Shown here: positions 15,544 through 22,261 of the stretch, one piece after another
Layout of the letters: each line of letters begins with the position of its first letter
Numbering within the stretch: the stretch's first letter is position 1
Assembly (NCBI RefSeq): GCF_007595705.1
Contig: NZ_NISY01000012.1
Coordinates: forward strand, 62,001-126,000
DNA: 64,000 nt
From: Streptomyces sp. SAJ15
GTDB lineage: Bacteria > Actinomycetota > Actinomycetes > Streptomycetales > Streptomycetaceae
Direction: 5' to 3'
Program-made: the position numbers and the translations under genes
The notes under the pieces: model-generated
What the model was told of the DNA's origin: nothing
The model's database searches: none
The model's input: only the letters and a program-made list of their open reading frames with translations

Positions 15544-16167
15544 ATGAGCGACTTGTGGTCCGACATAGCCGGGCTCTGCGCCGCCAGCCTGAGCGCCGCT
15601 GCCGCGGCTGGCTCTTGGGTTGCGGCGCACAAGGCCAACAAGACCGCTGAGGTGGTTGCGAGCATCGAGCAGTCGCGGTGGCATGCGGATCTAACCCCCC
15701 AGTTCGCCATCACGATCGAGCACGACGAGGATGGCCGGGCCGCACTGAATGTGCAGCTCGTCGGCCCACTTGCCTTGCGACACCTGAACGAGATCAACGT
15801 CAGGATCACATCCAGCGATGATCTCGAACGGACTGACCGGCTGACAGGTTCAGTCCCGCAGGAGGAGCTGGATGCACAAGTGTGGGGCCCGTACCGCTTC
15901 ACTCACGGAGCGGACGGCGCCGACATCAACGGGCACACCGTGAGGCCGGTGCCGATGGAGGTCGGCCGCGGGCGGCCATTCAGCATCGAGCGGACCCGGC
16001 CGCCGCACTGGATGGAAGGCGGCGATGTGAATCAGCGGTGGCGGGACCAGTGGCTCGGCCAGCCGATGCGCCTGGTACTGACATGCCGGCAGGCAGGAGT
16101 TGAGAAGCCGTGGATCGTGCCTGCCGAGATCGACGTCCCGGAGTCGCCCCGCATGCGGTGGCTCTGA
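15544..16167 (+). CDS. Unknown membrane-anchored protein (207 aa)
   Basis: Starts at ATG 15544 (MSDLWSDIAG). A hydrophobic Ala-rich helix (LCAASLSAAAAAGSWVAA) is followed by an amphipathic stretch and then a beta-rich domain with LTPQFAITIEHDEDGRA and LRHLNEINVRITSSDDLERTD. The arrangement of one N-terminal helix followed by a soluble domain resembles small Streptomyces proteins of unknown role. It is in the cargo region and no partner is visible. Confidence 0.6.
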   Translation: MSDLWSDIAGLCAASLSAAAAAGSWVAAHKANKTAEVVASIEQSRWHADLTPQFAITIEHDEDGRAALNVQLVGPLALRHLNEINVRITSSDDLERTDRLTGSVPQEELDAQVWGPYRFTHGADGADINGHTVRPVPMEVGRGRPFSIERTRPPHWMEGGDVNQRWRDQWLGQPMRLVLTCRQAGVEKPWIVPAEIDVPESPRMRWL

Positions 16168-16300
16168 GCGTCACCGGGCCGAACGCACCGGGCGCGTGTT
16201 CGACGGCGACCTCCCCCAGCGTCTCCTTTCGGTAGACCTCTCCCCCGCCGGCCCCTCGCGGCGCTACGGTCGCAGCGTTTCGTCACGTCAGGGGAAGCTG

Positions 16301-16897
16301 ATGCGCACATCCACGATCACCGCGGCGATCCTTCTCGCCGTCTTACTGCCTGTTTCCGCGTGCAGCAGCGGGGGCGACGAGGACGACAAGCCGCGTGCCA
16401 AGTCGTCCGTGGACTGCACCGACCAGCAGCTGTCTCAAGAGGAGTGGATCGATAACTGCAGAGCCGCCTCGTCAGCCGCTCAGTCCAGCACGGGCCTGAG
16501 GTTCGGCCGGTCCTACCGGTGGCCGGACGGGCTCGAGGTGTCCGTCGTCGGCGCCCGGCGGGTCACGGACTTCGGCGAGTACGACCGGAAGCCCAACGCG
16601 GACGAGATCGGTTTCAGAGTCGAACTGAAGATCGCAAACAAGGGCAAGGCGCCAGCAGGCCTGGACGACCTGTCCCTGATCGTCGAAGGCGCCACACACG
16701 GCGGCCAAGCTGCCAGCACCACCTACGACGCCGGATCCGAGCCGCTCGAGGGACGTATCGCGCCGGGGGTCACCGTGGTCAAGAACGACGACAGCGTGCT
16801 CGAGAAGCGCTACGGACCCAAGATCGTCGTCACCGTGCAGCGGATGAGCGAGAACTTCGACCTTGAATTCCCCGAGTTCACCGGCAGCATCGAGTAG
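16301..16897 (+). CDS. Secreted lipoprotein, DUF4352-like
   Basis: 198 residues. A signal peptide ends in the lipobox LLPVSAC, with Cys at residue 21, followed by an acidic linker (SSGGDEDDKPRAKSS). The mature part (YRWPDGLEVSVVGARRVTDF, IGFRVELKIANKGKAPAGLD, GRIAPGVTVVKND) matches the Ig-like DUF4352/telomeric-repeat-factor-like fold found in actinobacterial lipoproteins. In a prophage such a gene could be a lysogenic-conversion factor or superinfection-exclusion lipoprotein; that is inference from location. GGGGAAG lies before the ATG. Confidence 0.75.
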   Translation: MRTSTITAAILLAVLLPVSACSSGGDEDDKPRAKSSVDCTDQQLSQEEWIDNCRAASSAAQSSTGLRFGRSYRWPDGLEVSVVGARRVTDFGEYDRKPNADEIGFRVELKIANKGKAPAGLDDLSLIVEGATHGGQAASTTYDAGSEPLEGRIAPGVTVVKNDDSVLEKRYGPKIVVTVQRMSENFDLEFPEFTGSIE

Positions 16898-17071
16898 CCC
16901 GGAAGCGCGAAAGCGCCCGCCTCCGAAGAGACGGGGCGGCAGCGGGACGGCTCAGGCTTCCCAGGGCCAGCGAGCGTCGCGGCCACACTCAAGAAGCGGG
17001 ATCACACGGAAGGCGTGGTCGCCCCTCACATGGAGGGGAGGTCCAGCATGGGGGTGCCCGAGATCAAAGTC

Positions 17072-17174
17072 GGAGACGGAACATAGCGTGCTGCCGTTAC
17101 ACCACAGTCGGGATCACCCGACCACCAGGACTCGAACCTGGACTACTCGAACCAGAATCGAAGTATCCGTCGCC
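17072..17174 (-). tRNA. Candidate circularly permuted tRNA-Gln(CUG)
   Basis: Read on the minus strand. A 3' half (17162 to 17117) comes first: anticodon stem TTCGA/TCGAG with loop TTCTGGT (anticodon CTG), variable TAGT, T stem CCAGG/CCTGG with loop TTCGAGT, acceptor strand TGGTCGG and discriminator G. After five bases (TGATC) comes the 5' half (17111 to 17087): acceptor strand CCGACTG, TG, D arm GTG-TAACGGCAG-CAC, G26. The acceptor strands pair over 7 bp (five Watson-Crick, two GU). The outer flanks pair as GGCGACGG (17174-17167) with CCGTCTCC (17079-17072), 7 of 8. The D-arm and T-arm sequences match Streptomyces tRNA-Gln as I recall it. CCA is not encoded. It lies past the late-operon terminator. 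TTGACGG (17227-17221) may be a -35 box. A rival explanation is two truncated tRNA fragments side by side or an att remnant. Confidence 0.72.
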
Positions 17175-17266
17175 TGCGCACCGGGCCCCCCGATGCTGTG
17201 CTTTGAGCCTACAGGTTGATCCGTCAAGTGGCAGTCAGTTTTTCGTTCACCCACTGGCACGCCAAA

Positions 17267-17292
17267 AGGCCCCTCCCGATAGGGAGGGGCCT
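17267..17292 (-). terminator. Terminator of the late (structural/lysis) operon
   Basis: AGGCCCCTCCC pairs perfectly with GGGAGGGGCCT around a four-base loop, and on the minus strand it is followed by TTTTGG. It lies 3 bp past the stop of the last lysis-region gene. The gap 16898-17295 otherwise holds only the tRNA-like gene. Confidence 0.88.
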
Positions 17293-17295
17293 GGC

Positions 17296-17457
17296 TCACA
17301 GTTCATACACGAGCGGCGGGGGCGGATCCGGCGACGGCACGGGCGGCGCCTCAATGAGACCCATCGCGACAAGCGTGCCCGTGTCGGCCGCGGTGGGATC
17401 CACTGGGCGCATCACAGGCCGGGGTGCCGGCTGCTCCTCGGTTGGATCAGGCATCAT
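17296..17457 (-). CDS. Small proline-rich protein (53 aa)
   Basis: Starts with two Met codons (MMPDPTEEQPAPRP), overlapping the preceding stop as ATGA. The product is Pro-rich with a central TAADTGTLVAMGLIEA. Last gene of the lysis cluster, before a strong terminator. No family was recognised. Confidence 0.6.
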   Translation of the reverse strand: MMPDPTEEQPAPRPVMRPVDPTAADTGTLVAMGLIEAPPVPSPDPPPPLVYEL

Positions 17458-17816
17458 CACACTCCCGTTCGGTTGTACTCGTCGACGAGAGGATGCGGTT
17501 CCGGCGGCACGCCGGGCTGGCTGCGCGCCCACCGGTACAACTCGTCCACCGTTGACGAGAAGGCTCTCAGCAGAGATTCCAGCCGTGACTGCCGTTGCCG
17601 GAGCTGGCCGTTCTCCGTGTCGACTCTCTCCACCGTGGCTTGGAGTACGGCGAGGCTGGCCTGCTGCGCGGCCGGCTCGGCTGCCGCCCGTGCCGCGGCT
17701 TCATTCGCCCTCGCGGTCGCCGCCGCTGCCCTTGTCGTTGCCCGGGCCGTGAACAGCCCCCCGACGACCATTCCCACGGTGCCGAATACGGCGACGATCC
17801 CTGCCCAGATAGTCAT
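17457..17816 (-). CDS. Membrane-anchored coiled-coil protein of the lysis region
   Basis: 119 residues. One N-terminal transmembrane helix (MTIWAGIVAVFGTVGMVVGG) is followed by an Ala/Arg coiled coil (RANEAAARAAAEPAAQQASL, ERVDTENGQLRQRQSRLESL). This N-in anchor with a long helix resembles Rz-like or spanin-like and phage membrane accessory proteins; Gram-positive hosts lack an outer membrane, so a true spanin is unlikely. The start overlaps the preceding gene by 4 bp. Confidence 0.65.
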   Translation of the reverse strand: MTIWAGIVAVFGTVGMVVGGLFTARATTRAAAATARANEAAARAAAEPAAQQASLAVLQATVERVDTENGQLRQRQSRLESLLRAFSSTVDELYRWARSQPGVPPEPHPLVDEYNRTGV

Positions 17817-18259
17817 GCGCCCTTGCCTCTCCGGGCGCGCCGCGGCACTGGGGGGACCGAGTACTCGGGCACCGTCGCCGCCCACAAGATCACCCCGACG
17901 TGTGAGGTGAGATACCAAGCTGCGACGAATCCGCCGCGGGGGAAGTCGCCGGTGACGACGGCAGCCGCGTAGGCAGTTGCCCACACGGTGGGGGGAATGA
18001 GCGCCGATACGAAGCCGATCCAGTCGCGGCCGATCTGGAGGAAGGCGCTGGCGACGGTGATGAGGCCGCACAGGATCCACAGCCAAGCCCAGCAGTTCAG
18101 GGGCATGACGTCGGTCAGCAGCTGCAGACCTTGAGGGTTCGTGGCGGGGACGGCGATGAATCCGACTCCCCAGCAGGTCTTTCCGGTGCCGAGGATGAGG
18201 AGGAAAGCGCCGCGGCGGCCCAGGTGCTGCTTCAGCCGTCGGGCAGCGCGGCACGGCAT
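17813..18259 (-). CDS. Multi-pass membrane protein, possible second holin
   Basis: 148 residues with about four hydrophobic helices: AFLLILGTGKTCWGVGFIAV, NCWAWLWILCGLITVASAFL, WIGFVSALIPPTVWATAYAA and FVAAWYLTSHVGVILWAA. Short basic C-terminus. It lies between a holin-like gene and a coiled-coil gene with 4-bp overlaps. Possibly a holin or antiholin; no family recognised. Confidence 0.6.
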   Translation of the reverse strand: MPCRAARRLKQHLGRRGAFLLILGTGKTCWGVGFIAVPATNPQGLQLLTDVMPLNCWAWLWILCGLITVASAFLQIGRDWIGFVSALIPPTVWATAYAAAVVTGDFPRGGFVAAWYLTSHVGVILWAATVPEYSVPPVPRRARRGKGA

Positions 18260-18636
18260 CAGACCGCCGTGGGTCCGGGCGGTCGCCGTAGGGCGACTGC
18301 CGGGACGGGCGCGGTGACCTGGGTCCTCACGAACGCCTGGGCGACCACGGTAATGAAGGCCATCCACGCGGCCTGCTTCTCCGTCGACCAGTCCAGGCCG
18401 AGGTTCATGCCGAGGGCGAGGGCTGCCTGGGCGAAGCCCGTGAGGGCGGCGACCACTCCGTCGTGGACCATGAACGCGATGATCAGGCCCATCGCGGCCG
18501 CGGCAACCGCGTTGATCGCTGTCTGCGTGTCGGCGCTGACCTCGATCCAGAACGCGGAGACGAACTGCACGACGACTGCGACGAGGCCGAGCCACACGGC
18601 TGGCTCCCTGTTGAAGATCTTCATCGGGGGTGTCAC
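18259..18636 (-). CDS. Holin-like protein
   Basis: 125 residues if the GTG overlapping the amidase stop is used, or 121 from the next in-frame ATG (MKIFNREPAVWLG). The hydrophobic segments PAVWLGLVAVVVQFVSAFW and AINAVAAAAMGLIIAFMVHD are visible, with further amphipathic helices and a Pro/Arg tail. Size, topology and place immediately after the amidase gene suit a phage holin that permeabilises the membrane to time lysis. Confidence 0.7.
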   Translation of the reverse strand: MTPPMKIFNREPAVWLGLVAVVVQFVSAFWIEVSADTQTAINAVAAAAMGLIIAFMVHDGVVAALTGFAQAALALGMNLGLDWSTEKQAAWMAFITVVAQAFVRTQVTAPVPAVALRRPPGPTAV

Positions 18637-19580
18637 TTCCAGTAGAGACCGCGGGCGCGGCTGGTGGTGATGGTGAGCGGTGTCGTATCGGCCTTGTCAG
18701 CAGGCCAGTAGGCGACTTCGAAGCGGAGCTTCTCCTCAGGCCGGATCGAGCCGGCATGGGCGAAATCAGGGAAGGAGTCGCCGGCTGTGGTGAGCCGTTC
18801 CACGACCCCGGACGTCCATCGGGTGCCGTCCCTGCGCAGGTGATAGAACCGCCCCTGCACTGTGCCTCCGGCCGGTGCCCGCAAGGTGAGGAGCACGGCT
18901 GCGGTGTAGGCGCGGGCCCCGGTGAGCAGGTCGATGCCTTCGACGTCGAGGGTCTTCCAGGCGCCGGGGGCGAGAGGCCGGTCGGTGGCGTCGTAGCGGC
19001 CGAGAGTGTTGGGCACGTCGTTCTCCTCGCTGCCGTTGTCGGGGTTGGGCTCGCCGTTAGCGCGGGCGACGATCCCGGGGAAGACCACCTCGTGGAACTG
19101 CACGATTCGGGCCGCGCCGGGGCAGGCTGTTCCGCCCATTGACCAGTCGGGATGCAGGCGGTGGTACCCGTAGCCGGGGTCGGACGCGGTGCGGCAGATC
19201 CGGAGAGGAAGGCCGTGCCTCTCGTGCAGCCAAACGCCGAGCTTGATCAGCTCCTCGATCTGCTCGGCCGTCCACGCATCGGAGTTCTGGGTGTTGGCCG
19301 CGGTCTCGACCGATACCGCGCCGGTGCCGTCTGGGCGCCGGTTTGCCAGGTAGTTGGCGTCGGCCCGGGTCTGGGTGCCGATGAACTGCGCGATGGAGCC
19401 GTCGTAGCCGATGGCGAAGTGCGACTCGAGATTCGTGCTGTCGCGCCAGTACTCATAGGTGCGGCGCGGGGTCCACGGGGCGGCGATGCTGTGCATGATG
19501 AACTGCGTCGGCTGGATAGCTTCCTGCGCGTCCGATTCCGGCTGCAGTTCCATCTTGGTGGCGCCCGGGTACCAGGCCAT
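18633..19580 (-). CDS. Endolysin, N-acetylmuramoyl-L-alanine amidase (Amidase_2)
   Basis: 315 residues from ATG 19580. The Amidase_2 fold is clear: FIMHSIAAPWT supplies the first zinc His, SHFAIGYDGSIAQFI and SVETAAN the substrate-side residues, and HRLHPDWSM with TACPGAARI the second His and the Cys. The region after about residue 200 (GAWKTLDVEGIDLLTGARAY, GRFYHLRRDGTRWTSG) is a beta-rich C-terminal domain probably used for wall binding. It cleaves the amide between muramic acid and the stem peptide. It sits first in the lysis cluster, directly after the tail genes. Confidence 0.9.
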   Translation of the reverse strand: MAWYPGATKMELQPESDAQEAIQPTQFIMHSIAAPWTPRRTYEYWRDSTNLESHFAIGYDGSIAQFIGTQTRADANYLANRRPDGTGAVSVETAANTQNSDAWTAEQIEELIKLGVWLHERHGLPLRICRTASDPGYGYHRLHPDWSMGGTACPGAARIVQFHEVVFPGIVARANGEPNPDNGSEENDVPNTLGRYDATDRPLAPGAWKTLDVEGIDLLTGARAYTAAVLLTLRAPAGGTVQGRFYHLRRDGTRWTSGVVERLTTAGDSFPDFAHAGSIRPEEKLRFEVAYWPADKADTTPLTITTSRARGLYWK

Positions 19581-19609
19581 GTGATTCCCCCTATTCAGGG
19601 CATAAGAAA

Positions 19610-19627
19610 AGCCCCTCTGCCGGGGCT
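19610..19627 (-). terminator. Hairpin between tail and lysis genes
   Basis: AGCCCC pairs with GGGGCT and on the minus strand is followed by TTTTC. It is a short stem and probably attenuates rather than stops transcription into the lysis genes. Confidence 0.65.
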
Positions 19628-19639
19628 GATTGATGGGGC

Positions 19640-20272
19640 TCAGAGGCTGTAGAAGAGCCCGTTGAAGCTGACCCACGGGGGCTGGATCTTGGGGTTGGCG
19701 GAGGCGGATGTGGTGCCGACGATCTCGATGTGCCCATCGCTCCGGCAGTCGATCTTGACGCTGAGGACGTCCGAGTTCGTAGTCGAGCAGGCCCCGGTCA
19801 GCGAGCGGAGAGCGCCGGGGCGCGCCGCTGCCGGCAGCGCGGTGCCGGTGACCACTCCCCCGTTAGCGATCAGCCCCGGCGTACCGGGGTAGGTCACGTT
19901 GATGCCCCCCTTGAGCATCACAGTCTGCTCACCGAACAAGTTGACCACGCGGTACTGGAGGTTGCCGTTGCTGTTTCCGTTGTGGCCGTAGCCGGCAGCG
20001 AGAGAGATGGTGGTCCAGGCGGCCGCGCCGAAGCCCATCGTCACCCAGCCGCTGCCGTCGTACCAGGTGATCAACTTCTCGGTTGTGAGAACGGCGACCA
20101 TGCCCGGCGCCGGGCTCGGCAAGGCCGCGTTGCGGGCAGAGGCCGAGGCAAACCGCATGTTCGCCCTGCCAGTGAGCGCGTCGACGATGTTGAACGCGAG
20201 TGTCGCCGCGTTCGGGGCATCCGTAAGCGCGGCGATCTGGATGCCCTGGCCATAGGAGTCAGTGGTGGGCAT
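19640..20272 (-). CDS. Tail/base-plate structural protein (210 aa)
   Basis: The N-terminal half (QIAALTDAPNAATLAFNIVD, PSPAPGMVAVLTTEKLITWY, YDGSGWVTMGF) is a short segment often found in Streptomyces phage minor tail proteins. The rest is Gly/Ser/Thr-rich beta structure ending in NPKIQPPWVSFNGLFYSL, as at receptor-binding ends. It starts where the previous small gene stops. Probably a distal tail or fibre component. Confidence 0.65.
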   Translation of the reverse strand: MPTTDSYGQGIQIAALTDAPNAATLAFNIVDALTGRANMRFASASARNAALPSPAPGMVAVLTTEKLITWYDGSGWVTMGFGAAAWTTISLAAGYGHNGNSNGNLQYRVVNLFGEQTVMLKGGINVTYPGTPGLIANGGVVTGTALPAAARPGALRSLTGACSTTNSDVLSVKIDCRSDGHIEIVGTTSASANPKIQPPWVSFNGLFYSL

Positions 20273-20481
20273 CAGGCCTCCGAGATCGATTCCGGCATGA
20301 CCGAGTAGCGCGTCGCCGAGGTCGTCGTGACCCCAGGCATGCCCGCCAGGTAGGTGCGGATCAGGCCGACGAGGGCGCCCTCGTCAATGTCGACACCGCT
20401 TTCCGAGGTCTGCACTGTGACAGTGGCCTGTCCCTCGCCGTCGCCGGTGCGGCAGGAGATGGTGGTGTACGGGTAGTCCAT
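20272..20481 (-). CDS. Small tail-region protein (69 aa)
   Basis: Begins MDYPYTTISCRTGDGEGQ and contains TVTVQTSESGVDIDEGAL and IRTYLAGMPGVTTTSATRY. It lies between two tail protein genes and abuts the next gene by 1 bp. No family was recognised. Confidence 0.65.
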   Translation of the reverse strand: MDYPYTTISCRTGDGEGQATVTVQTSESGVDIDEGALVGLIRTYLAGMPGVTTTSATRYSVMPESISEA

Positions 20482-20489
20482 GGCGCCTC

Positions 20490-21170
20490 CTAGGCAGCCT
20501 CGTACTGGAAAGTCACGCGCACCTGGTCGCCGGACGCGAAGGCCCCGTTAGGGCTGGCCTTCGTGGCGGAGACGCGGATGAGCTCGCCGTTACCGGCGGC
20601 CGACGGCATATAGACGCCGATCCGATTGGTGTCTGTGCTGGAGACGATCCCCTGGCCTGCCCATCGCTGGCTGGAGGTAAGGATCTGTGCCGGACACACC
20701 GCGATCAGGCCGGCCACGCTGGTCGGCAGCTGCCAGAAGTAGTTGCCTGACCCCAAGGACGTCGTAGACCCGATCGTGAGGTTGATCGTCCCGACGACAT
20801 TCGAACCGTGGCGCCAGTAGCGGCCGCTGAGCGTGCCATTCCCCAGTGTCGGATTCGTCCCCGAGGTCACCGTCCATGTCGGCGTGAACGTCGAGAACGC
20901 CGCCTCGGCTGACCCCGAAAGGCGGCCGAGAGCAGCCCAGTTGCCGTTGCCGGACTGGGTGAGGACGATCCGGTCGCCGATGGCCGGGTTCTGGTAGGAG
21001 TCCATGCGGCGGGCGGTGACGGTGCCGCAGTCGACCGTGCCGGCGCCGACCGCGGTCACGGTCGCGGTCTGCCAGTCCGCCCCACGCACCGTCGGCGTGG
21101 ATGCTCCGGCGGCCACGGCCTGGAAACGGATAGCGTCCGCCAGGTCCGCAGGCGTGATCCTGCTGCTCAC
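20490..21170 (-). CDS. Minor tail protein (226 aa)
   Basis: GTG start overlapping the upstream stop by 4 bp. The N-terminus (RITPADLADAIRFQAVAAGA) leads into an OB-like segment (ATVTAVGAGTVDCGTVTARR, DRIVLTQSGNGNWAALGRL), then a Gly/Ser/Thr-rich beta domain (TFTPTWTVTSGTNPTLGNGT, RYWRHGSNVVGTINLTIG). This last pattern is recurrent in phage tail tip and fibre proteins. Confidence 0.72.
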   Translation of the reverse strand: MSSRITPADLADAIRFQAVAAGASTPTVRGADWQTATVTAVGAGTVDCGTVTARRMDSYQNPAIGDRIVLTQSGNGNWAALGRLSGSAEAAFSTFTPTWTVTSGTNPTLGNGTLSGRYWRHGSNVVGTINLTIGSTTSLGSGNYFWQLPTSVAGLIAVCPAQILTSSQRWAGQGIVSSTDTNRIGVYMPSAAGNGELIRVSATKASPNGAFASGDQVRVTFQYEAA

Positions 21171-22258
21171 GCGTCCTCCCGGGCAGAGATCGTCGCCAAG
21201 GTGAAGGTGCCGCCGGGTTCCAGCGGCACGGTGAAGCTCTGCACTTGGTGCAGCTCGCCGGTCCGGTCCGGGTAGACGACGCGGATGACGTCGCCAGGCT
21301 CCAAGGCTGGGTTGGGAAGGCTGGTGATGTCCGCGGACGCGTTCGGCGCCCTCGCGGCCCGAAGCTTGAGTGTGGCTGCGGAAGTGCAGGCGTTGACCGT
21401 GGTCAGCGTCGCTGAGCTGTAGAACATCGCCCGATGCCCGAACGGCCCAGACCAGTAGGTGGGGCTGGTCGGGTCGTCGTCGATCACCAATGCCGCGACG
21501 GGTGGGGCGTCGGTCTCGGTGTTCTCGCCACGCGCCAGCACAGCGTTGTACACGCCATCCAAAGACATGCCGCGGTTGGCGGAGATATAGGCGCCGCCCT
21601 CCCCCGCTGTGATCGACCACGCCGGCGCTACGGACAGCAGGTCCGGCAGCTCGGAGATGATGAACACGCCGTCGGCATCCGTGTAGACCTCGGCGCCCAT
21701 GGCGGCCGCGATCTCCACTACCGCGGCCCACCGGTCGCCCTCGATGTCGTAAACGCGGGGGCCGATCGCGACGTCCGTGCCTCGGTTGACGACCGTGGCG
21801 GACGGGAGGGTGCCCTGGATCAGGCTGGTGATCGCCGCGACGGCCATCCCGCTCACCTTGGTGACCGCGGTGAACTTGTCGTCGGCAACCATGGCCTCCA
21901 GGGACTTGCCACTGACCGTCACCGGCCCCTCGTCCCGGTCGCCGGAGACTTCGTCGATCCTGAACAAGCCGACGGGGACCATCTCGGTGCTGCCGTCTGC
22001 ATACCGGATGCCGCGGCTGATCCGCAGCTGAGCCCCGTAGACGCTGAGCTTGTCGATGGCGGTCAGGGGGATCAGGCTGGTGTCAGCCAGCGTGACTGAG
22101 CAGGTGCGGCGGGTCGCCTGCCCGCGGTCCACCGTCACGCTGCCGCCCGTGTGGTCCAGTCTCTCCACCCGCCCGTCCGTCCGGAAGAGAACGACTTCAG
22201 TGGCGACCTGGTGGGATTCACACAGCGCGTCCAGGAAGCGATCAGAGACGGTGTACAC
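21167..22258 (-). CDS. Tail protein, DUF5047-like (tail hub component)
   Basis: 363 residues. The opening ALCESHQVATEVVLFRTDGR, then GGSVTVDRGQATRRTCSVTL, matches the DUF5047 family of Streptomyces phage tail proteins. The middle (GLFRIDEVSGDRDEGPVTVSG, EVYTDADGVFIISELPDLL) resembles the baseplate hub fold of gp27/Dit-associated proteins. It follows the large distal tail gene, in the usual order tape measure, distal tail, hub. Confidence 0.75.
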   Translation of the reverse strand: MYTVSDRFLDALCESHQVATEVVLFRTDGRVERLDHTGGSVTVDRGQATRRTCSVTLADTSLIPLTAIDKLSVYGAQLRISRGIRYADGSTEMVPVGLFRIDEVSGDRDEGPVTVSGKSLEAMVADDKFTAVTKVSGMAVAAITSLIQGTLPSATVVNRGTDVAIGPRVYDIEGDRWAAVVEIAAAMGAEVYTDADGVFIISELPDLLSVAPAWSITAGEGGAYISANRGMSLDGVYNAVLARGENTETDAPPVAALVIDDDPTSPTYWSGPFGHRAMFYSSATLTTVNACTSAATLKLRAARAPNASADITSLPNPALEPGDVIRVVYPDRTGELHQVQSFTVPLEPGGTFTLATISAREDA

Positions 22259-22261
22259 AGG

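Noticed and set aside
17072..17174. Ordinary tRNA-Gln reading of this locus in normal order
   Set aside because: Upstream of the anticodon arm there is no D arm and no acceptor strand; these occur only after the 3' half, so a normal-order tRNA does not fold.
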